Counted from the first letter of the stretch, positions 1-8,619 are shown. The stretch is 64,000 bases of DNA from Candidatus Poribacteria bacterium (GCA_028820635.1 JAPPIG010000084.1:310001-374000); one strand, 5' to 3'. Made by a program: numbers and translations. The notes: generated by a model from the letters alone, not told the origin.

Positions 1-1405
1 ATTCCCGCAAACGTTTCCCCCAATTTGATATAATTCTTTGCGGACCTTGGTGAACAATCTGTTGTCTATTGAGTTGACTTTCTTGAGTGAGAAGTTTTTC
101 TCTGCAAGTCTTAATAACTTCTTGATATCCTTGAGTATCAGTGAGGTTTTCCGTCTCCCACGGATCGTTGTGTCTGTCAAACAACTGTGCAAGTCCAAGT
201 TCTTCTGCGTTTGGTCCTGGAGGGAAAAAATCCTCCACCATTTTTGGTTTATATTCTGTAACATATTTATATTCGTCAGTGACAATCGCGCGTCCCCAAT
301 AATTACTTTCTATGTAAGCATGTTTCCGCCAAGGCACATCTTTCTCCTCTGCAAATGGACGAAGACTCATGCCTTGTACGGCTTTAGGTTGGTCAACACC
401 CGCATAATCACAGATTGTAGGGAATAGGTCTACACCAGAGACGAAATGCATGTCGTCAAAACGATTTTTTCTTATAGAAATTTCATCTCCTAAGCACGAA
501 ATGATGAACGGAACCTTCACGCTCTCCTCATAAAGCGAAAACTTCTGGAACATCTGATGGCTTCCGCAGGCTTCACCGTGGTCAGCACTAAAGATGATTA
601 ACGTGTTATCATAGAAAGATGTTTGCCGCAGTAGCGAAAGTGTCCGTCCAATCTCGGCGTCAACTTTTTCAATAAATCTGTAATAGTTCCACCGCAAATA
701 ACGCCAATGAAGTTCGTCCCAATTCCGAACCGCTTTTAAGATACGTGCATGGATAAGCGCGTCATCAACTCTCCTACAAACACGATGTAATACCGTTTCC
801 CGATCATCATAGTCAAAGTTTTCGGGCAGTGGCGGCAATTCATCTTCCGTCAGAATGCCTTGTTCAACCGGATTGGGAATATGTTTTTCCTCATGGTTGT
901 GTAAATATTCGCATACATCATGTGGATCAACGTAACCAATTTGCAGATAAAACGGTTCATTACCATCATAATTCGTTAAGAAATCTGCTACCGCATGTGT
1001 AGATGCTGAATCGTAATATGCAGCACCGCCTGCATCAATATTGTGTCCTCCGTAATAGAGTGCCTCAAAACTTTCACGTACGTTCCTGCCGGGAACATGC
1101 CATTTTCCGCAATGGAATACCTTATAACCACCTGCCTTAAGAACCTGCCCAATATCAGGAATTTCTGTGTGAAGCTGTCCACCGTTGAAAGGTACACCTG
1201 TTTCGGATGTATATAATCCGGTTGCCCAACTGGATCGAGCAGCAGCGCACACAGGATCGGTACAGTACGATTTTTTGAAAGATATTCCGTTTCGGTGAAG
1301 TAGGTCAATGTTAGGCGTGTGGAGATACGGATTCCCGTAAGCCGATACAGCATTCCAAGAGTGTTGGTCGGTATTAATGAAGAGTATATTGGGACGTTTG
1401 TTCAT
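1..1405 (-). CDS. Sulfatase, type I (3' end outside window)
   Basis: Hydrolyses a sulfate ester; the substrate cannot be read from sequence. The reading frame runs unbroken from ATG at 1405 down to the window edge, so the C-terminus is missing. The first residues match the family: metal-binding NILFINTDQH near residues 6-15, and a formylglycine-type site Cys53-Ala-Ala-Ala-Arg57. The third position is Ala instead of the usual Pro, which still fits the C-x-(P/A)-x-R rule. A second conserved block (SADHGEACGSH) appears at about 560-600. No signal peptide is visible, so export is doubtful or uses another route. The ATG overlaps the stop of the upstream gene by 4 bases, implying translational coupling. 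The family is clear from motifs; the substrate is unknown. Confidence 0.93.
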   Translation of the reverse strand, partial: MNKRPNILFINTDQHSWNAVSAYGNPYLHTPNIDLLHRNGISFKKSYCTDPVCAAARSSWATGLYTSETGVPFNGGQLHTEIPDIGQVLKAGGYKVFHCGKWHVPGRNVRESFEALYYGGHNIDAGGAAYYDSASTHAVADFLTNYDGNEPFYLQIGYVDPHDVCEYLHNHEEKHIPNPVEQGILTEDELPPLPENFDYDDRETVLHRVCRRVDDALIHARILKAVRNWDELHWRYLRWNYYRFIEKVDAEIGRTLSLLRQTSFYDNTLIIFSADHGEACGSHQMFQKFSLYEESVKVPFIISCLGDEISIRKNRFDDMHFVSGVDLFPTICDYAGVDQPKAVQGMSLRPFAEEKDVPWRKHAYIESNYWGRAIVTDEYKYVTEYKPKMVEDFFPPGPNAEELGLAQLFDRHNDPWETENLTDTQGYQEVIKTCREKLLTQESQLNRQQIVHQGPQRIISNWGKRLRE

Positions 1406-2205
1406 ACAGAACTCCCTGTCATCTCTGTAAGCACTAACGTCTCAAAAACACTTGAGACAATAACGATGTTTCCGGTTGCATCAATCCACCAATACGATGG
1501 CAGGATACCTGTCCCGTAAAGATAATAGCCATCAAGAGAAATCGGGGATTGTGTTGAGTCAAGGAAACCGAGTCTATTTTTCGGTCTAAATTGCTCAAGA
1601 TCATCAAGCAAAGCAATATCTACATCATCGCCCGACTCTTTCATCTTTTCAGCAAGTGCGGGAATAACATCAAAAAGTGCCCAATTGCATGTCAGCGGGA
1701 GGGAGTTGTCCACTGCCCCTGCAGTAATTTCAGCGCCGTTAAGACGAAGTCGAACTTCTGCATCTGAGGAGAGATGTCCATTCCATTTCAATCTGGAATA
1801 TGTGTCGCTACAACTGTTTTGTGCATCAACGAGCCAACTACCGTGGAGGGGACGGTAGCATTCATCCTGACAACGGAATTCAAACCGTAAATCTTCACCA
1901 CTCGTGGTATTTTGGTATCGGACATTATAGTTCCAAATATCATTGTTACGCTTCTGGCGTTCAATAATGGCATTTCCGATACTCAACGTATTTTCTTGTA
2001 CATTCCGCCCTTGATAACCACGCCAGAAATTCGGTAATATCTGATAAACATGCTTTATAGAATGATCTTCTTCTGCGTCTGTGTGATGGGTTGTGGATTT
2101 TGTGTCATACCCATGCAGCAATTTGATCAGTTCCTGCGCGAATTCAGGGTTTTGTGCGCCATGATTATAGTCAAACGACCAGTGTAGTGGATAACTATCA
2201 TCCAT
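1402..2205 (-). CDS. Conserved-looking protein of unknown function, coupled to sulfatase
   Basis: 267 residues starting at an ATG. I do not recognise a family. The protein is soluble in appearance, rich in Trp, Tyr, Asp and Asn, has no signal peptide and no membrane segment, and contains several Cys (around residues 111, 115 and 131). The middle part, with SRLKWNGHLSSDAEVRLRLN, reads like a beta-rich, carbohydrate-binding-style fold, but this is only an impression. Its stop overlaps the sulfatase start by 4 bases, so the two are almost certainly one transcript and probably one task, such as recognising or modifying the sulfated substrate. An enzyme of unknown type is equally possible. Confidence 0.75.
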   Translation of the reverse strand: MDDSYPLHWSFDYNHGAQNPEFAQELIKLLHGYDTKSTTHHTDAEEDHSIKHVYQILPNFWRGYQGRNVQENTLSIGNAIIERQKRNNDIWNYNVRYQNTTSGEDLRFEFRCQDECYRPLHGSWLVDAQNSCSDTYSRLKWNGHLSSDAEVRLRLNGAEITAGAVDNSLPLTCNWALFDVIPALAEKMKESGDDVDIALLDDLEQFRPKNRLGFLDSTQSPISLDGYYLYGTGILPSYWWIDATGNIVIVSSVFETLVLTEMTGSSV

Positions 2206-2307
2206 GATTTTACGGTAGTTTAATTGTTAAGGGACTTGGACATTTTACTTTGTGTGATGTTTTATTATTTCCTGTATATTGGCATTTCCCACGTTATGTT
2301 TAGAGAT

Positions 2308-3000
2308 TTATTCTTCCTCCTTAACTAATATCACGTTCTCAGGTATTTTACCAGATGCGGCTTTATGTGCATATCGTGTAGTTTCGGGTAAACGATAGCC
2401 TTGACAACATGCCAATGTTAGCATACGTGCGGAATCAAGCGAGATACGGTGACCGATTGATACATAGACAACACTGACGTTTGTGCGCGTTCGGAGAGCT
2501 GCTCCAATAATCTCGTCTTTATCTACAAGGTCTGTATAAGCTCCCTTTTTCATATCCGGTTCAGTATATTGCCCGCACAACCGAGATTTAGCACAACCAA
2601 TTGTCGGTATATCCAAAATCAAACCTAAGTGCGATGCAAGCCCAAATCGTCTTGGATGTGCAATGCCTTGACCATCTACTATCACAAGGTCTGGTTCTGT
2701 TTGCAAACGTGCAAAAGCCACCAAAAGTGGTGGAATTTCGCGAAACGAAAGGAATCCAGGAATATACGGAAAATTGACACGACTTTCAGCAACAACACCG
2801 TCTATTACTTGCAAATCAGGAAAGTTGAGGACTACCACTGATGCAAGGGAAATGTTGTTTTTGAATCCAATATCTACACCCGCGACCGTTTTGATTGTTC
2901 CAAACCGATCTGTCCTGACTACCTGAGTCCGTAATTTATTTTGAAGGTGTTTTACTTCTTCGGGGGTGACGTTCCAAGAATGGAGATTTTGATACTGCAT
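2308..3000 (-). CDS. nfi: Endonuclease V (deoxyinosine 3' endonuclease)
   Basis: DNA-repair nuclease that nicks the strand one base 3' of deaminated adenine (hypoxanthine). The 230-residue length matches the family (E. coli Nfi has 223). Seen in the sequence: AGVDIGF with the first catalytic Asp at residue 43; YIPGFLSFREIP with the conserved Glu; VDGQGIAHPRRFGLASHLG with the second Asp; PTIGCAKSRLCG; and near the end SIGHRISLDSA and GYRLPETTRYAH. These blocks follow the order and spacing of E. coli Nfi. The ATG at 3000 is the natural start. It stands alone, with a hairpin between it and the small gene upstream. Confidence 0.96.
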   Translation of the reverse strand: MQYQNLHSWNVTPEEVKHLQNKLRTQVVRTDRFGTIKTVAGVDIGFKNNISLASVVVLNFPDLQVIDGVVAESRVNFPYIPGFLSFREIPPLLVAFARLQTEPDLVIVDGQGIAHPRRFGLASHLGLILDIPTIGCAKSRLCGQYTEPDMKKGAYTDLVDKDEIIGAALRTRTNVSVVYVSIGHRISLDSARMLTLACCQGYRLPETTRYAHKAASGKIPENVILVKEEE

Positions 3001-3081
3001 TTCGCTGCTTCATATTCTGTATACTCTCAAAATCAGGCACACCCGATTATCTTCATAGAAGCGGTATTTCAGGTATCCAGC

Positions 3082-3122
3082 AACGCGTTCCGAAACCGAT
3101 GTAGTTCGTAACGGAGCGCGTT
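3082..3122. terminator. Imperfect hairpin between nfi and the small upstream gene
   Basis: Arms AACGCG at 3082-3087 and CGCGTT at 3117-3122 enclose further pairing (CCG/CGG). It lies after the 51-residue gene on the minus strand and before nfi. No T-tract follows, so a terminator role is tentative; it could also be a dispersed repeat. Confidence 0.35.
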
Positions 3123-3176
3123 ACCTACCTGTTTTGATCGCAATAGTTCAAAATTATTATGATAACAGCAACTGCG

Positions 3177-3332
3177 TCAGTTGTCCAGCATTTTTTGTGC
3201 TGCTTTTTTGATATTAGCAATTCGAGGCTTGGCGATATGCTGGACTCCCGCAAAAAAAGCGTTCAGGATTAAGTATCCAGCGCCAATTCCCATCAAGGCA
3301 CATAAGATACCAAGAAGGATAACGTTAAACAT
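3177..3332 (-). CDS. Small single-pass membrane peptide (51 aa)
   Basis: A short frame that automated calls easily miss. ATG at 3332 is preceded by a strong Shine-Dalgarno (AGGAGG, 8-9 bases upstream), the main reason to believe it. The peptide has one N-terminal membrane helix (about residues 2-27, rich in Leu, Ile, Gly, Ala, with GIGAGYLI) and then a basic amphipathic stretch ending KKAAQKMLDN. The layout resembles the membrane anchor that opens RNase Y, but the rest of RNase Y does not follow: the 170 bases downstream are non-coding. It may be a genuine small membrane protein or a decayed anchor. A longer plus-strand frame over the same bases lacks support. Confidence 0.6.
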   Translation of the reverse strand: MFNVILLGILCALMGIGAGYLILNAFFAGVQHIAKPRIANIKKAAQKMLDN

Positions 3333-3384
3333 CAATTCTGCCTCCTGCAAACTCAAATTACGTGAGGTGCTCTACACAAGCATT

Positions 3385-3443
3385 TTAGTTTTCTCTATCT
3401 ACCGAAGGTTTGCAATTCTTCGGTAGATAGAATTGTAAACTAA
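3385..3443. repeat. Long hairpin upstream of the 51-aa gene
   Basis: A perfect 13-bp inverted repeat (CTATCTACCGAAG at 3395-3407; its complement at 3418-3430) is extended by outer arms TTAGTTT (3385-3391) and AAACTAA (3437-3443). It sits just upstream of the small minus-strand gene and could be a leader structure or a stand-alone palindromic element. Confidence 0.6.
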
Positions 3444-3872
3444 ACGTAATTCATTTATCTATTTTGATTTATATTATGTCCGATTTCGTTACTAAACACT
3501 ATCACTAACATCTGACTATTATGTCAAAATTGTTAGATTGTTGCAAAAGTGTTGCAATACTAAACGATTAATCTTTTGCTTGGTTTCAAATCGTTGTGTA
3601 AATTTATGTAAACATGTAAGCAAAAATGATGCCATTTGGAAAATTGGTGGAATACATTATGCTGGTGATTAGGTTGGAGGTTGCCAATTTGGTAAGTTAT
3701 ATCTAATGTATACCAATAACTGTGCGGTGGATTATTGAATCTAAATTGTGAAGCAAGAAATAAAAAAATGGTGGGATATTTTGATTAAAGCATAAAAATA
3801 TTGGAAGGAGGTGTGTCAAAATTGAAACATGCTTATAGACACTTGTTGGTGAGGACACATTAAAAATAATAA
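3444..3872. other. AT-rich intergenic stretch without gene
   Basis: No supported reading frame. It is AT-rich, with a repeated TTGCAA-like word around 3540-3556, and nothing else that I can name. Confidence 0.5.
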
Positions 3873-3916
3873 TCACCGAATGTCTTACAATAAATACAAA
3901 CATGGACATTCGGTGA
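3873..3916 (-). terminator. Intrinsic terminator after xylF
   Basis: 12-bp perfect stem: TCACCGAATGTC at 3873-3884 pairs with 3905-3916. On the minus strand the stem is followed by a T-rich run (bases 3872 down to about 3856), 35 bases past the xylF stop. This is a classic intrinsic terminator for that transcript, though the loop of 20 bases is long. Confidence 0.7.
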
Positions 3917-3950
3917 CTACATACAAGATTATTACGTATTTAATTTTGTA

Positions 3951-5021
3951 TCATTCTGTTTTATAAACATCTTCCCGTGAGTGAAATCCATCTTTAATAA
4001 CAGCCTCATCAAGGTTTTCTTTGTCAACTTGAATCGGTGTAAGAATGATGGATGGCACATCAATTTTGCCGTTATTAACAGTCTGGTTTGCTTTTTCGAG
4101 AGTTTCTCCCTTTGCGAGTGCGACTGCAGCCTGTGCGGCTTCTGTTGCAATTAAGCGGATAGGTTTGTATACCGTCATCGTTTGTGTGCCTTTGACAATC
4201 CGTTGGCATGCCTCGATATCGGCATCTTGCCCAGAAACGAGAACGGCTCCCGCGAGATTTTGTCCTTCAAGTGCTTGAACAACGCCGCCTGCAGTCCCAT
4301 CATTGGAAGCAACAACAGCATCGATTTGGTTGTTCGTTTTCGTTAAGACCTGTTCTGCTTTGTTAAGTGCATCCAGCGGGTCCCAACCAACTGCCCAATG
4401 CTTTCCTTCCGCGACTAACTGAATATCACCGTTATCAATTGCGGGTTGCAATGCGCGAAGTTGTCCCTCCCGTAGGAGGTGTGCGTTATTGTCGCCTGGG
4501 TCACCACCAAGTAGGAAGTAATTTCCCTTGGGCTTTTTACGAAGTAGATACTCGGCTTGCAAATAACCTACCTGCTTATTATCAAATGAGATGTAGAGGT
4601 CCGGTTCGCTCTCACTGATTAAGCGATCATAAGCAATAACTTTGATTCCCTCCTCATGGGCGGCTTTTACAATTTGAGAGGAGGCAATACTATCTTTGGG
4701 AATTACAACGAGGACATCTACACCTTGCGTAATCATGTTTTCTGCTTGTTCATTCTGTTTGCCAGGGTCTCCATCAGCAGACTGCACAATCACCTCAGCG
4801 CCCAGTTTTTTGGCTTCCGCTACGAAAATATCTCGATCTTTTTGCCACCGTTCGACCCGTAATGAGTCCATAGATAAACCGATTTTGATTTTCTTATTTG
4901 AAGAGTCTGCACAACCGAATAACATCATTCCGCAACATATCAGGATTATGAGAAGAGGTAACAACGTGCTTAGCGATACATTCTTCTGTCTATACACACA
5001 TTGACTGATTTTGCAATTCAT
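3951..5021 (-). CDS. xylF: D-xylose-type sugar ABC transporter, substrate-binding lipoprotein
   Basis: Periplasmic binding protein of the ribose/xylose class (peripla_BP_4). I chose ATG 5021, not the upstream TTG at 5036, because GGAGG at 5030-5034 sits 8 bases before it. The product is 356 aa, with a signal sequence and lipobox LFGC (Cys37), so it is tethered to a membrane. Xylose-binder blocks are present: IGLSMDSLRVERWQKD, SADGDPGKQNEQAENMI, KVIAYDRLI, GGDPGDNNAHLLREGQ and VVASNDGTAGG. No permease or ATPase gene lies nearby, so the transporter must be completed from elsewhere, or the lipoprotein acts as a sensor. It follows the CsgG-like gene by 17 bases, likely in one transcript, and ends at a terminator. 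Confidence 0.9.
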   Translation of the reverse strand: MNCKISQCVYRQKNVSLSTLLPLLIILICCGMMLFGCADSSNKKIKIGLSMDSLRVERWQKDRDIFVAEAKKLGAEVIVQSADGDPGKQNEQAENMITQGVDVLVVIPKDSIASSQIVKAAHEEGIKVIAYDRLISESEPDLYISFDNKQVGYLQAEYLLRKKPKGNYFLLGGDPGDNNAHLLREGQLRALQPAIDNGDIQLVAEGKHWAVGWDPLDALNKAEQVLTKTNNQIDAVVASNDGTAGGVVQALEGQNLAGAVLVSGQDADIEACQRIVKGTQTMTVYKPIRLIATEAAQAAVALAKGETLEKANQTVNNGKIDVPSIILTPIQVDKENLDEAVIKDGFHSREDVYKTE

Positions 5022-5038
5022 CAATAATTCCTCCAACC

Positions 5039-6295
5039 TTATTGTTCCTTAGTAACTTCTTCTGTAGGGATCGATTTAAGTAAGTCGCCTTTTTTTATTT
5101 CACTTGTCTTTTCAACAATCTTAACAACTGAAAGTCTGTCATTGCGGATTTCTACAACAGCGACAGTTGCTATTTTCTTTGGCACATAATCAAGAATTTC
5201 ACCAGTGTCAATATCGCGAATTGGTTTGCCATCAGTGTATACATCAAACTTCTGATCTATGGCTAAACCTCTGGCTGAACCAGCATTAATGTAAATCTGA
5301 TCCGGATTTTCACTTTCAACATACGTGATTTTAATTGGACGTTTGAGTGCTTCTTCATCTACTTTTTTCTCTTGTTCGTTATCCTCGACGGGAGTATCCC
5401 ATGGTGTTAAAAAATTTGGGCCATAATTATCTCGAAGTGCCAACACAGCCTTAATGAGTGCATCGTTTGTTGCCATACCGATTAGGGTTCTGTCATATTT
5501 AGGAGTAGCGAATTTAGTTTTACTGAGTTCTGCCGGACTAACAATTGGGCGTGAATTTTGACCATACTGCTCTGAAGTCTGTCCAAGTCGTAGGTTCGTT
5601 CCAGATTCAGTAACGGTTGCTTCTAAACCGGAGACTTGAGTGCCAGCAAGAACGTGGCTGCGAGTGACTGAGATCGGTACAGTTGCAATTTCACTTCCGG
5701 ATGCTTCATAAATTTTCAGGTTCAGTGTTACATTTGACCGATAACGATAACCCATCACGGCGGCACCAGTCCTATAACTTGTTGTGGTAGGAACAGCTTT
5801 TCCTTCTCTGCCACCTTCTCTTAAGGTGCGCGAGGCATTGGCTTTCATTCCTGTATGACTAAATTTCTTGATTTCTCCCATTACAAGGACATCAGCGTTC
5901 AGGAGTTTGGCAAGTGTAGCCCGTTGTTCTTTATCAAGTTTTTTCAAATTGTGGCGAGAAAGTGCCATCTGAGCCATCGCATCCAGCAGCTCATCGCGCG
6001 ACACGGGTTGGTACACAGTCGTCTCAGCAAGTTTGCGGTTGAGCAGTGTACGGAAACCTGCCTCCAAATTCCACTTTTTCTTAGTACCGAAAATTTTTCC
6101 GATGAAGTTTGGCACACAGCCACATCCTGTTGACGAATCAAAACGGCTGTTGTCTTCAAAATCCAGTACTGCGACACGTTTTGTTGAAGGGTGTGGCTCA
6201 GTCGTAGCCGTAGTCGCATCACTAAAGGAAACAGCAGAGGTGAGCAAACATACGCCAAACCCCATTAAAAATAAAATTGAAATGAAACGTTTCAC
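5039..6295 (-). CDS. CsgG-like secreted protein with FlgT-type C-terminal domain
   Basis: 418 aa, exported. I prefer the GTG at 6295 over the TTG at 6316 because AGAGGT lies 7 bases upstream of the GTG and the result is a clean signal peptide (KRFISILFLMGFGVCLLTSA). The N-terminal half has the CsgG fold signature: RVAVLDFED, then TLLNRKLAE..YQPVSRDELLDAM, and LNADVLVMGEIKKF. The C-terminal part (about residues 315-405: ITYVESENPDQIYINAGSARGL, VAVVEIRNDRLSVVKIV, KKGDLL) matches the FlgT C-terminal domain found in outer-membrane-associated proteins. It could form or decorate an outer-membrane pore. The pairing with a sugar-binding lipoprotein is unexplained. A Cys-Gly-Cys pair near residue 57 is unusual. 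Confidence 0.8.
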   Translation of the reverse strand: MKRFISILFLMGFGVCLLTSAVSFSDATTATTEPHPSTKRVAVLDFEDNSRFDSSTGCGCVPNFIGKIFGTKKKWNLEAGFRTLLNRKLAETTVYQPVSRDELLDAMAQMALSRHNLKKLDKEQRATLAKLLNADVLVMGEIKKFSHTGMKANASRTLREGGREGKAVPTTTSYRTGAAVMGYRYRSNVTLNLKIYEASGSEIATVPISVTRSHVLAGTQVSGLEATVTESGTNLRLGQTSEQYGQNSRPIVSPAELSKTKFATPKYDRTLIGMATNDALIKAVLALRDNYGPNFLTPWDTPVEDNEQEKKVDEEALKRPIKITYVESENPDQIYINAGSARGLAIDQKFDVYTDGKPIRDIDTGEILDYVPKKIATVAVVEIRNDRLSVVKIVEKTSEIKKGDLLKSIPTEEVTKEQ

Positions 6296-6494
6296 CGTTT
6301 TTACCTCTTTGTTCAAAAAATACTATCATTACTATTAGTTTATCAACTTTCGGAACGTATATCAAGAAAAATCGTGTCTGTTCTGGGATATTTAGTTTTG
6401 GATTTGAATTGATAACCTAACACAATTAGTGCTTGTTGTGTTATTACGAAAGGGTTCGGGTGTGTAAAGTTTTTGTAGAATATGCAGATAAAAC

Positions 6495-6550
6495 CTGTAG
6501 GAGCGATCTCCGAATCGCGAACTGTCGGGAATCGGAGTTCCCTCCTACAG
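6495..6550. repeat. REP-like palindromic repeat, family A (pair of half-units)
   Basis: Ends CTGTAGGAG and CTCCTACAG are exact inverted copies. The left half carries GTAGGAGCGATCTCCGAATC, the right half GGAATCGGAGTTCCCTCC. The same two half-units recur at 7401-7463, 32738-32800, 46561-46626 and 54669-54733, always between genes. Confidence 0.85.
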
Positions 6551-6964
6551 TTCAGATGTAAAGTTAATTATGGAATCCACTATAGTATTTATAACCGCCG
6601 AATGCGCGTAAGGCATTCGGCATGATTTGTACCGCTGATTTCTTGATTTGGTATAATCCGAGATTCAGACAATTGGCAAAATTATCACACACCCAACTTT
6701 TCCTGCAAACTTATTGTAAATATACTGGATATCTATTGTTCCAACTACCACAAAAACTGCTGGCAATCACCAATAACCAAGTATAATATCAGTATGAAAA
6801 ACACAACCACGCCCCAAACACAAATACAGCCAGTCCACAAATCTAAAGTAAAACATAAACGAGAGAATGTTGCTCAAAATTATACCATTTTAGCCATAAT
6901 ATTGAAAATATCCTAAAAGTTGAAAAGTCATAATTGCAAAAAAAGTGCAACAACGATAAAACCA
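6551..6964. other. Intergenic stretch, one partial family C repeat
   Basis: No gene seen. Bases 6586-6645 hold a repeat built on GAATGCGCGTAAGGCATTC followed by ACCGCTGATTTC, related to words at 21270-21310, 31116-31158, 31697-31730 and 45080-45110. The rest is AT-rich and featureless. Confidence 0.5.
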
Positions 6965-7094
6965 CTCTAAACCCAATCATACACTGGGTTTAGAGCGAAT
7001 TTCAAAAATATACCGTGGTATGAAAAATCATACCGTACGGTATGATTTAAGTTGTAACGAATTCCAATAGCGGTAGTAGCAATCACCGCTATTG
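6965..7094. repeat. Cluster of three hairpins
   Basis: Three inverted repeats in 130 bases: CTCTAAACCCA at 6965-6975 with its complement at 6985-6995; a perfect 24-base palindrome AAATCATACCGT/ACGGTATGATTT at 7025-7048; and CAATAGCGGT at 7065-7074 with its complement at 7085-7094. A minus-strand frame covers the region (7149-6967), but its composition follows the palindromes and I do not call it. Confidence 0.7.
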
Positions 7095-7297
7095 CGACAT
7101 TACGACACAAACATATAATAATTGAAAATATATTGGGATTAGATCGCATATATTGCCTCTACATTCTTGTAGGGTGGTAAAGTTTTTGTAGAAACCCTGA
7201 TGTTAAGAGGCATGTGTCCAATTATTGTTGAAGTTTGTCTGACGTTAGGCAACCGTGGACATTGTAGGGGTGAGGTTTCCTCGCCTGCGTAAAGCCG

Positions 7298-7334
7298 CTG
7301 TTCGTAGGGTGGGGTCTCCCCACCCTACGAACAG
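7298..7334. repeat. Perfect 17-bp inverted repeat with 3-base loop
   Basis: CTGTTCGTAGGGTGGGG (7298-7314), loop TCT, and the exact reverse complement (7318-7334). A related half-copy (GTAGGGTGGGGTCTCC) occurs at 31681-31696. It belongs to the dispersed palindromic repeats of this genome; no terminator T-run follows. Confidence 0.8.
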
Positions 7335-7354
7335 TAACCAAAACTTTAGAGCGT

Positions 7355-7510
7355 ATCTCATAAATAGGATTTGTTGGTTCATTATCAGTTGATTCTCTTT
7401 GTAGGAGGGAACTCCGATTCCCGACTATTAGGGGTTTGGTCGCGATTCGGAGATCGCTCCTACAGGATTTTGAAATCGGGCTTTCAAAGCCCTCCAACTA
7501 TTTATGAGAT
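7355..7510. mobile_element. MITE-like composite repeat with 13-bp terminal inverted repeats
   Basis: Outer arms ATCTCATAAATAG (7355-7367) and CTATTTATGAGAT (7498-7510) are exact inverted copies. Inside lie a family A REP pair (7401-7463) and a half copy of the GAGGGCTTTGTAAGCCCGAT repeat (7468-7497). There is no coding capacity. Structure suggests a short non-autonomous element that carries or collected REP units; I see no clear target-site duplication. Confidence 0.5.
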
Positions 7511-7540
7511 AGGTTGTACACACCCAAGGGTTCAATTAAC

Positions 7541-7569
7541 TTGAAAAATCTCAGAACATGTGATATTAT
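7541..7569 (+). promoter_or_regulatory. Sigma-70 type promoter for the TAXI-protein gene
   Basis: TTGAAA at 7541-7546, spacer of exactly 17, TATTAT at 7564-7569. Predicted start of transcription is near 7576, about 30 bases before the ATG at 7606. Confidence 0.6.
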
Positions 7570-7605
7570 CTTTTTCTATTTATCCAAAATATAATAAGGA
7601 ATGTT

Positions 7606-8610
7606 ATGCGAAAAAACATACACCATTTTTTACATCTATGGATATATATTATTTTCATTGGGTTAATCTTCTCTGGCTGCGGTGATAAACAGAACAAGAA
7701 ATGGCTTAGAATTTATGGAGGTGTCATTGGCGGAAGTTTTTCACAATTTGCTGGAGGCATCGATCAAATTGTCAAACACAGTGAACTTGATCTAAAAATA
7801 TCAGTTGTTGCCTCTGCAGGATCAATTGAAAATACGCGCCGTGTCAACAAAGAGCCGAATACACTCGGTGTCGTTTTCGCTTCTGAGAGTTCTCTCGGTT
7901 ATCAGGGACAAGAGATTTTCGCTGAGGAGGGATCAAAAACAAATATCCGAATGGTGACGCTGCTTTATTTTGCTTATGGACAATTCTCAACGCTTGAGAA
8001 TAGCAATGTCCATAAGTTTGAGGACATTGTTGGAAAGAAGATAGCCTGTGGGGCGCCTGGGTCCGGAACAGCACAAACGTTAGAACGTCTCGCAAGGTCA
8101 GCAGGCATTTGGGACAATTTCAAGCCAATATATAGAGGTGGGACAGCAGGTGCTCAAGAACTTCAAGATGGACAGGTGAAAGGATTTTTATGGTTGGTGA
8201 GTGTTCCGAACAGTGCAATAATTGAGTTGACAGCAATTAAATCCATCCGAATGCTTGATCTTGATACGCCTGCTAAAAAGTATGGTTTCTATGAAAAATA
8301 TCCTTTTTATTTTTCGGGCAGCTTGCCAGAGGGTGCTTATGAAGGAAAAGTTGAACCGGTAAAGACAATTCTGATGCCGACAGTTCTGATTGCTAACAAA
8401 GCAATACCAGAGGAGACTATTTATACCATCCTAAAACATGTTTATGCTCCAGAAGGACATCAAATAATGCTGCAAACAAATCAGGCGGCAGCAGATATGA
8501 CGATTGAAAATGCGCCGAGAGCATTTGTAATTCCACTGCATAGTGGCGCTTATAAGTTCTGGAGTGAGCAAGGTGTTGAAATTCCAGAGCGAGCGATGCC
8601 GGTGGACTAA
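7606..8610 (+). CDS. TAXI-family TRAP transporter solute-binding lipoprotein
   Basis: Binding protein of the TAXI type (TRAP-associated extracytoplasmic immunogenic), which hands carboxylates such as glutamate or 2-oxoacids to a fused TRAP permease. ATG 7606 with AAGGA upstream. Signal sequence and lipobox FSGC (Cys25). The family core is plain: IYGGVIGGSFSQFAGGIDQIV, VVASAGSIENTRRV, LGVVFASESSLGYQG, KKIACGAPGSGTAQTLERL, and VPNSAIIEL. The 334-residue length is normal. No TRAP permease gene is near, so it is an orphan here. A relic of a thiY tail follows directly at 8620, suggesting that a rearrangement placed this gene at the head of the first thiO copy. Confidence 0.9.
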   Translation: MRKNIHHFLHLWIYIIFIGLIFSGCGDKQNKKWLRIYGGVIGGSFSQFAGGIDQIVKHSELDLKISVVASAGSIENTRRVNKEPNTLGVVFASESSLGYQGQEIFAEEGSKTNIRMVTLLYFAYGQFSTLENSNVHKFEDIVGKKIACGAPGSGTAQTLERLARSAGIWDNFKPIYRGGTAGAQELQDGQVKGFLWLVSVPNSAIIELTAIKSIRMLDLDTPAKKYGFYEKYPFYFSGSLPEGAYEGKVEPVKTILMPTVLIANKAIPEETIYTILKHVYAPEGHQIMLQTNQAAADMTIENAPRAFVIPLHSGAYKFWSEQGVEIPERAMPVD

Positions 8611-8619
8611 GATGAAAAA

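Noticed and set aside
38..427. Plus-strand frame opposite the sulfatase
   Set aside because: It is a shadow of the partial sulfatase, whose motifs are clear on the minus strand.
6967..7149. 60-codon minus-strand frame in the hairpin cluster
   Set aside because: Its sequence follows the palindromes and there is no ribosome site; the hairpins explain the open frame.
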